From positions 62,001 through 126,000 of the forward strand of contig BCIK01000009.1 of the NCBI GenBank assembly GCA_039545295.1: a DNA stretch of 64,000 nt. Direction: 5' to 3'. Position 1 is the first letter of the stretch. Each line of letters starts with the position of its first letter. Shown piece after piece: positions 59,313 to 64,000 of this stretch. The DNA is from Udeniomyces pyricola (taxonomy: Eukaryota > Basidiomycota > Tremellomycetes > Cystofilobasidiales > Mrakiaceae). Position numbers and translations under genes: made by a program. The notes beneath the pieces are model-generated. The model ran no database searches. It was not told the origin of the DNA and saw nothing but the letters and a program-made list of their open reading frames with translations.

Positions 59313-59641
59313 AGGGTAGGGAAAAACCTCTCTTGTCGTGGTATTGACCGATCCACCTTGACATTCCCCCCCCCCCCCATCAGTATGAAGCCGTTCCGGA
59401 ATCTCTCAAGAACCTCCTACTCGTCTTGCACTCATCCGATCTCCTCGTTGCCCCCATCGAGCCCGACACGCGCTCAGCCTCGCAAAAGGCCTTTTGGGAC
59501 GCGACGGCGACGAGGATCGAAAAGTTCTTACCGACGTTCCTGAACGGGGTGTTGCTTGAGACGGCACCGCGGCAGCAGCCAGTGGAAGCGTCGCCGGTAG
59601 AGGTGAAGGAAGTCAAGGAGGAAGAGGGAGAGCTTGCCTAG
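53424..59641 (+). CDS. GEA1: Arf guanine nucleotide exchange factor, GEA/GBF1 type (Sec7 domain)
   Basis: Golgi-associated exchange factor that activates Arf1 and so recruits COPI. Exon 1 starts MDVPASHLVFSNITICTNAM and RKNSRWANTSSYVG, as in the GBF1 N-terminus. The DCB region continues with DKEVCEMLETGLGMCCQMRL and AESTVQTMVRIVFSRLVHID. The HUS region includes the HUS box NYDCDMNCEDLF near 55250. The Sec7 domain spans about 55.8-56.45 kb: KLLGDYISRPDNIDVLTAFI, then AMRDLLEAFRLPGESQQISR, where the Glu of LPGES is the catalytic glutamic finger, then YVLAYSIIMLNTDLFSPQVR. HDS regions fill the rest. The last exon ends EVKEEEGELA at 59641. The intron before it carries an A31 and a C13 run. A length well over 1400 residues fits GEA/GBF1 rather than cytohesins. 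Confidence 0.93.
59281..59378 (+). repeat. A31 and C13 homopolymer runs in the last GEA intron
   Basis: Thirty-one A residues (59281-59311) and, 54 bases later, thirteen C residues (59366-59378) lie in one intron. The C run sits only three bases before the acceptor (CATCAG). Replacement of the usual mixed pyrimidine tract by poly-C is unusual. Confidence 0.9.
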
Positions 59642-60293
59642 GGATATAGAGATGTTTAGAATGCTCATGGATATATATCATACCGAGATCGGTTACAAGT
59701 TTGTTGATTTGGACGTGTCGCACGTTGTGATCAGGCTAGAAAGTTGGAAGTGACCAGTATGAAATTTGATTGTATATATATATATTACACAAGCAAGTTG
59801 AGCTGACACAGACTGATGCTAGCTAGCGGGCTGCAAACACAGTATAGCGGGTTATTCAATATTCAGTATTCAATCCTCACCTGACCCAGCCTCACCGTTG
59901 TAACATGTTACGACTCAGAACAACGACTTCAGTCATTCGCACACGTAGAATGCACGTAGCCAGATGGATGTACCGAAGGAGCAGGGTCGAGATCTATCAT
60001 TCAGACAACAAATAAAGCAGTTTTGATTGACATGCGCCTTCTCGTTGATTGAGCACGGTCGGTTGCGAGTCATTATCAAATGATATCATCAGAAGAGAGA
60101 AAGAAGGGGAAGGACTGGTAGCAGTAGATCGGTTAGAGAGGAAGAGGTTGCGAATCCCAGCACGATAGACAAAAGGAAATTGAGACAAGAGAACCAACCA
60201 GAAGAGGAAAAGGAAGTGATAAAGAAGAGAAGGGAAAACATAAAGGGCAGAAGACAGCAGTACACAAATGAAGCGGAACAATCTAGAATCGTC
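59642..60293. terminator. Convergent 3' region between GEA and the OPT transporter
   Basis: About 650 bases between facing stops. It has a (TA)n patch near 59773-59784. The plus strand is purine-rich from about 60065 to 60255, so the OPT transcript reads a U/C-rich 3' tract. No coding frame is supported. Confidence 0.5.
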
Positions 60294-63200
60294 TTACACA
60301 GCCCACTTTTAAGGAGATATACGAATAAGTACAATTGTGTTCGTATGTCAGCGTACGTGAACACCCTTGAAAGAATTGACGAGGAACATACACGAACCTT
60401 TGTTGGCCCGAAACCTTCCGGAGGTGCAATGCGGTACGACGGTGCTACCCAGTCAAGAGCTGAAGTACAAAGCAATCCGTCAACACAGCCACTCGATTGT
60501 TATCGGTGAAGCCCTTTTTAATTGACCAGTCCTCCTTCCTTCTGGAGACTTGATAAATAAGACAAAATAAGAAATGCAATGATCTGTGTGGCCTCACTGT
60601 TTTGGAAGACTGTATTGCCGGCCCAATTGAGCTGAAGCGTGCCGTCTTTGGGTAGTTGAAGAGCAACGAAGATGAAGATGATGGAAGCGATTGTTCCAAT
60701 GTCGAGACCTGCAGCAAGGACGAAATTGTAGCGAGTCCACCAACTGTCCACACGATGGAATTTTAGTGATCAGACCGCAAGCACTAATATGTCAAAGCCA
60801 GGGCAGAGTGATATTAAGCACACCCCTCAAACGTACTGGAAATGTCTTCGACGAATCCAGTATTCTGCGGACGTATGTAACCAAACAGTCAGTACAGACC
60901 GTTGCTCAGAAGTAGGCAAAATAGCAAAGGACACAGACTGACGGAAGATGAACCCGACGATAGTGAAGCTGGTATAATTGATCGGTACTGCCGGAGGGAT
61001 GTTGAGCGGTCCACCTAGCACCAGCATCACGTTAACTCGCCGCACCCACGAAGTTGGAAACTACGCCAGACAAAGTGGTAGTCAGTAAAAGATAACAAGC
61101 CGGCTATGACATAAGGAATGGGAGTTGAGGATCAAGAGAGGGCAAGGTACAAGACGATGGACTCACAACTTTTTGCCAGATCCAAAACGGGACTGGCAGC
61201 AGAGCACCGGCAAAAAGAGCCCAGAACGCGTAACGGTAGACAGAGTCATCAGAGCCGAACTGTCGTTTGGGACCGATGAGACCCCTGCAGATGAAAGAAA
61301 GCTAGACCCGTTAGTAGAGAAATTGAACTTATGTCGATCGAGTACATTTTAAATTCTGATATTTACCAAAGGACCGATGAAGTGAAGAAAACCTTGACTT
61401 GAGGGCATGTAAGCTGACTGGCATTATTAAGATCACACATGTCTGGTATGTTTGAAAAGAGTACGTTCTTTGTGCCGACCTGAACGACGCTTGTAGTGCC
61501 TACTACGACGATGAGAGCTGGCCAGAACAAAAAAAAAAAAGAATAAAAAAAGAACAAGCAGGAATGAGGTCAGATAGTTGATAAGCACAGACACCCTACA
61601 GTTGTAAAGACACCTCACGCACCAATAAAGGTGAGTCGAGGGGGAATTTTGCTATAGTGTCCGAGTTTGAGACACATAGAGAAGATGCCGCTCATATATA
61701 GGGTCTCGACTGCGAATATCTTGAAGAACTATAGTTCGATGGACGGGAGTCAGCTGACCATTAGCACAGTGAATGAGCAACAACCTTCATATGCTAAGAC
61801 CACACTACACACCATGTTGGCGACGGGCCGTCCACTAAGAATATAACCCGGAACGATCTGACCGATCACATTCGTCATGCTCGCCTTGTGCAGGTGCAAT
61901 GGATCGATGGTGATAGTAAAAGCGTGAGACCAGATGCAACAAATGTATGGGTTTCAAGCTAGCATAGAAACTTCGCGCACCTGTTGTCCGGTCAAGGCAA
62001 ACACGTATGAAGACGGAATAAAGTAGATCATGGGAATGATCAAAGCGACGAAGACCGCCCAGACCGGGAAGCCGGTCGGATACGCCTGACGACAAGACTT
62101 ATCAGGTCACATTTTCCCACAGTCGTAGACACAGATCAGAATGTAGTGACTTACTGCCGCTGCGATGATTCCAAACGCGAGGAAAATGGCAAAGGAGATA
62201 CCATACCACCTACCAGAGTTTGAGGTTAGCCTGTGACGCCAGAAACGAGGAACCAGCAGTTACCGAACATATAGCACGCACCACATCGGCACCTCTGGGT
62301 AAGTCCGCATGAGCTTCGCGTGGACATCATCCTCCTCGACATCCTGCCCTCGAATGACCTTTAAAATTGGCTCCCAATAATGAAGCATTGTGTGAACGAT
62401 GGCGGCCGTTGAGATAGCAAGACCGAGCATGTATGTCAAGGTCAAGCCGGTTGAGATGTATAGCGGCGAGTACTCCGCATATGCTGTTTGGTTGAAGCCG
62501 CCGTGCTCAGTAAGAACTCGAGTGTAGTTGTATGAATGTCCGAAGCGATCAAAGGCGGTAGAAGAGATGATCGGGAAATACTGAGAGCTCCAGACCTGTG
62601 GATTGCATATGTTAAGAGAACAGTCCAGTCAGCAACGATAACAACACACCGGAAAGAGATCACACTGAATACACGAACATTTGAGTAGTAGAGAGAAGGA
62701 ACGATGATCCAATATGCCACAATCATGCCTATGGCGATGTTTGCCGTGGCCCACCAAGGCGTGATCAGAGGAGACCCGGTCCAAGATATCTGGCTCCAGT
62801 CAAAGGTAAGAAGACTTCCTCCAAGGCCTGTTGCAGTACCAAAGATCTGATTGATGACGAGGTTATCTTTCAAGAGCGAAAATGAAGGCGACAGAAATTA
62901 GATGGAGATTGTATGAATTAAGTCAGTATCACGCCAGGATGACGGACAGCGAGTATGTAAACAATCTCACTCGGTTTGATCCAGCAGACCCAAGAGAAAT
63001 AACCAAGGGCACCGAAGAGATAGCCTACAAAAAAAGGCAAGTCTTGATGCGTCAGAACGGTACTATAGCCTGACGTGGAGGGACTAGAATCTTACCAGGC
63101 AGGAAATAATATAATCCCGATCCCACAATCGTGATAGTAAAAAACTTGTTTCGAGACATCCGCCCATCAGGCACACCAAAGTCGGCATGGAGAACATTCA

Positions 63201-64000
63201 AGATAGTGCAGAAAATCAAGACTTGCGGCCAGATGAGCGACGCCGGCCATGTCTGTGAAAAGTGGAATATGATGAACGGATGAGCTGTCACGCTTGCGGT
63301 AACCAAGAATCTAGAGAGAATTGACTTGGAAGCAGCCACAGAAGGAACAACGATAGAAGAACAGAAGACAGAACGAGAGACGAGTTTGCGGGCAAGAAAG
63401 ATGACGCACGACTAATCGGCGTGCGAAGCCTGAGAACGAAAGGGCGATGAGCTGCGTCGAGATCACAAAGCAAAATTCGAAACTGGAGTAGAACATCTCT
63501 CAGCGAAGTGCACCGAACATCGGGTCATATAAGCAACCACATAAGCGGATATGGAAGAGAAAGTCATACCCAATTGGCAAAGTTTGGAAGTAATATTTCT
63601 TGCTAGCAATGGCGCCCATCACAGCGTAGGGTTGAATAGTTGACGATATGAGCATCATGCTGATAAGTGAATGTTCCTTGATGTTAAAAACACCTGAATG
63701 ACAGCACAAAAAGGTACATCAGCGTTGCTCAATCGAAATACAAAGCACAATAGTTACGAACCTGGATTTAACGAGAATCCACGGCCCCCCAAGTAGGGTG
63801 TCCATCTAGGAAATGTGACATCCCTGATAGGTAAAACCCAAGCGAGACCTTTTCCAAGGGGATAGACAATGAGGCTGCAAAATAGCAGGTAGAGTAAGCA
63901 CGAGTCCCTAGCAGGATGGTACCTCTGTCCTTTTCTTGCTATTTCCTGTCAAACTCACATGACAATGGATGGAGCAATGGATGGCCCTACAGCACGAAAG
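60294..64000 (-). CDS. Oligopeptide transporter (OPT family), N-terminus beyond the window
   Basis: Multi-pass proton-coupled transporter of small peptides or related compounds at the plasma membrane. Reading from the right edge: GKGLAWVLPIRDVTFPRWTP, then LNPGVFNIKEHSLISMMLIS, the diagnostic NPG and NIKEH segment. Further exons give WWATANIAIGMIVAYWIIVP, YAEYSPLYISTGLTLTYMLG, EPILKVIRGQDVEEDDVHAK and LMRTYPEVPMWWYGISFAIF. C-terminal exons give GLIGPKRQFGSDDSVYRYAF, VMLVLGGPLNIPPAVPINYT and RYNFVLAAGLDIGTIASIIF. The C-terminus is rebuilt across two introns as VFQNT|LDWVAPSYRIAPPEGFG|PTK and a 12-base last exon WAV-stop (60305-60294). This restores the usual GPxxW ending. The protein start and TM1 lie beyond base 64000. 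Confidence 0.92.

Overview
The window is nuclear DNA of a filamentous or dimorphic basidiomycete, most likely a tremellomycete or a near relative. The reasons are genes broken by many short GT-AG introns (mostly about 50-110 bases, often with a CTGAC/CTAAC-like branch site), CT-rich leaders, compact alternating gene order, and typical basidiomycete families (a CAP10-type GT90 glycosyltransferase, a DUF3020 protein, an Msn2-like zinc-finger factor). The species cannot be named from the sequence alone. Most reading frames are single exons, so gene models were built by following family similarity across splice sites. Feature spans cover the gene from start to stop, introns included.

Left part (1-21 kb): the 3' portion of DOP1 (Dopey, endosome/Golgi traffic) converges on a LAM-type sterol-transfer protein (GRAM + VASt + membrane segment). 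That gene is divergent from an EEIG1/EHBP1-type N-terminal C2 protein. After a 2 kb stretch with only weak coding signals come a GT90/CAP10-type glycosyltransferase and an equilibrative nucleoside transporter.

Middle part (21-44 kb): a long pyrimidine-rich leader precedes a C2H2 transcription factor. It is followed by an unrecognised multi-exon gene, alpha-COP of the COPI coat (minus strand), a 104-residue hypothetical protein, ribosomal protein uL22/RPL17 (minus), the Golgi SNARE GOS1 (plus) and a choline/ethanolamine phosphotransferase (plus).

Right part (44-64 kb): RCL1 (minus, 18S rRNA maturation) and eL31/RPL31 (plus) share a 751-base divergent promoter. Then come a dienelactone-hydrolase-family enzyme (minus), a DUF3020 protein (plus), a GEA/GBF1-type Arf exchange factor with a Sec7 domain (plus), and an oligopeptide transporter (minus) that runs off the right edge.

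Functionally the window is unusually rich in Golgi and ER-membrane genes: an Arf-GEF, the COPI alpha subunit, a COPI-related SNARE, Dopey, a phospholipid-synthesis enzyme and a sterol-transfer protein. It also holds three ribosome-related genes. I see no transposon, CRISPR array, rRNA or tRNA gene, or defence system. The most interesting signals are structural: ATG-only first exons in both ribosomal protein genes, very small internal and terminal exons, a stepwise heptamer array, G-quadruplex-prone tracts and long palindromes in promoters, and pyrimidine-rich tracts on the sense strand downstream of several genes.
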